NCBI GenBank assembly: GCA_003517915.1
Contig: DOZQ01000264.1
Span: forward strand, 1 to 6,508
Direction of reading: 5' to 3'
DNA: 6,508 nucleotides
From: Oscillospiraceae bacterium
GTDB lineage: Bacteria > Bacillota > Clostridia > Oscillospirales > Acutalibacteraceae
A program made the translations under genes and the position numbers. Every line of letters begins with the position of its first letter. The stretch's first letter is position 1. The notes below the pieces were generated by a model, which ran no database searches, had not been told where the DNA came from, and saw only the letters and a list, made by a program, of their open reading frames with translations. Positions 6,333 through 6,508 of the stretch are shown piece by piece.

Positions 6333-6508
6333 ATGTTAAAAGGCAAAAAAAGTTTAGCGGTTTTGTTGGCGGTACTTATGGCCGTGCTTGCCGCAGTGGT
6401 TCCCGCGGCGGCGGAGGATACAGCCTCGATTCCCGGAGATCCATGGTCAAGGGCGATATCGGTGCAGGCCGGGCCGGCCGACGATCTTTCCGAGTTTGCT
6501 CCGGAGGA
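6333..6508 (+). CDS. Secreted protein of unknown function, N-terminal fragment
   Basis: The first 58 codons of a gene cut by the window end. The N-terminus is a typical Sec signal peptide: basic MLKGKK, a hydrophobic core of Leu/Ala/Val (residues 8-23), then VPAAA with probable cleavage after Ala27 before EDTAS. There is no lipobox cysteine, so the product is likely released or held at the wall rather than lipid-anchored. The mature part visible (to residue 58) is acidic with Pro and Gly and shows no domain I recognise. ATG 6333 is preferred because AGAAGGGA (6318-6325) is seven bases upstream; ATG 6297 is in frame but would add twelve residues before the signal and has only a weak GGGTG before it. 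The gene has its own promoter (6243-6271). Confidence 0.75.
   Translation, partial: MLKGKKSLAVLLAVLMAVLAAVVPAAAEDTASIPGDPWSRAISVQAGPADDLSEFAPE

Overview
The window looks like chromosomal DNA of a Gram-positive anaerobe of the class Clostridia, perhaps near Oscillospiraceae. This is inferred from lipoprotein-type solute-binding proteins, a YesM/LytS-type sensor kinase, strong AGGAGG-like ribosome binding sites, some TTG starts and AT-rich intergenic promoters in DNA of intermediate GC. All supported genes lie on the plus strand. I see no tRNA, rRNA, CRISPR array, transposase or phage gene.

Region 1 (1-1301) is a sugar-sensing module. It holds the C-terminal ATP-binding end of a YesM-type histidine kinase. 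An RbsB-like lipoprotein follows, whose TTG start overlaps the kinase stop by 8 bases. A binding protein tied to such a kinase, beside but outside a sugar ABC operon, matches the known clostridial design in which a dedicated binding protein reports sugar to the kinase (the XylFII-LytS pattern). The response regulator would lie upstream, outside the window.

Region 2 (1302-5483) is a complete mglBAC-type sugar ABC transporter operon. It has an extended -10 promoter with a palindrome upstream, then mglB (binding lipoprotein), two consecutive RNA hairpins, mglA (double-ATPase protein, probably TTG start), mglC (permease) and a terminator. The simplest model is that the sensor module detects a sugar outside the cell and activates this operon, while the hairpins set a high ratio of binding protein to transporter. 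The MglB has the family fold signatures, but several sugar-contact positions differ from E. coli MglB, so its ligand need not be galactose or glucose.

Region 3 (5484-6184) is a stand-alone Sfp-type phosphopantetheinyl transferase gene. Region 4 (6185-6508) is an AT-rich intergenic stretch with a promoter and repeated TTGTC motifs, followed by the start of a secreted protein of unknown function that is cut by the window end.

Overall this is a fairly ordinary carbohydrate-uptake locus. The points most worth a second look are the sensor/transport pairing of two different binding proteins, the altered MglB pocket, and the strong paired hairpins between mglB and mglA.
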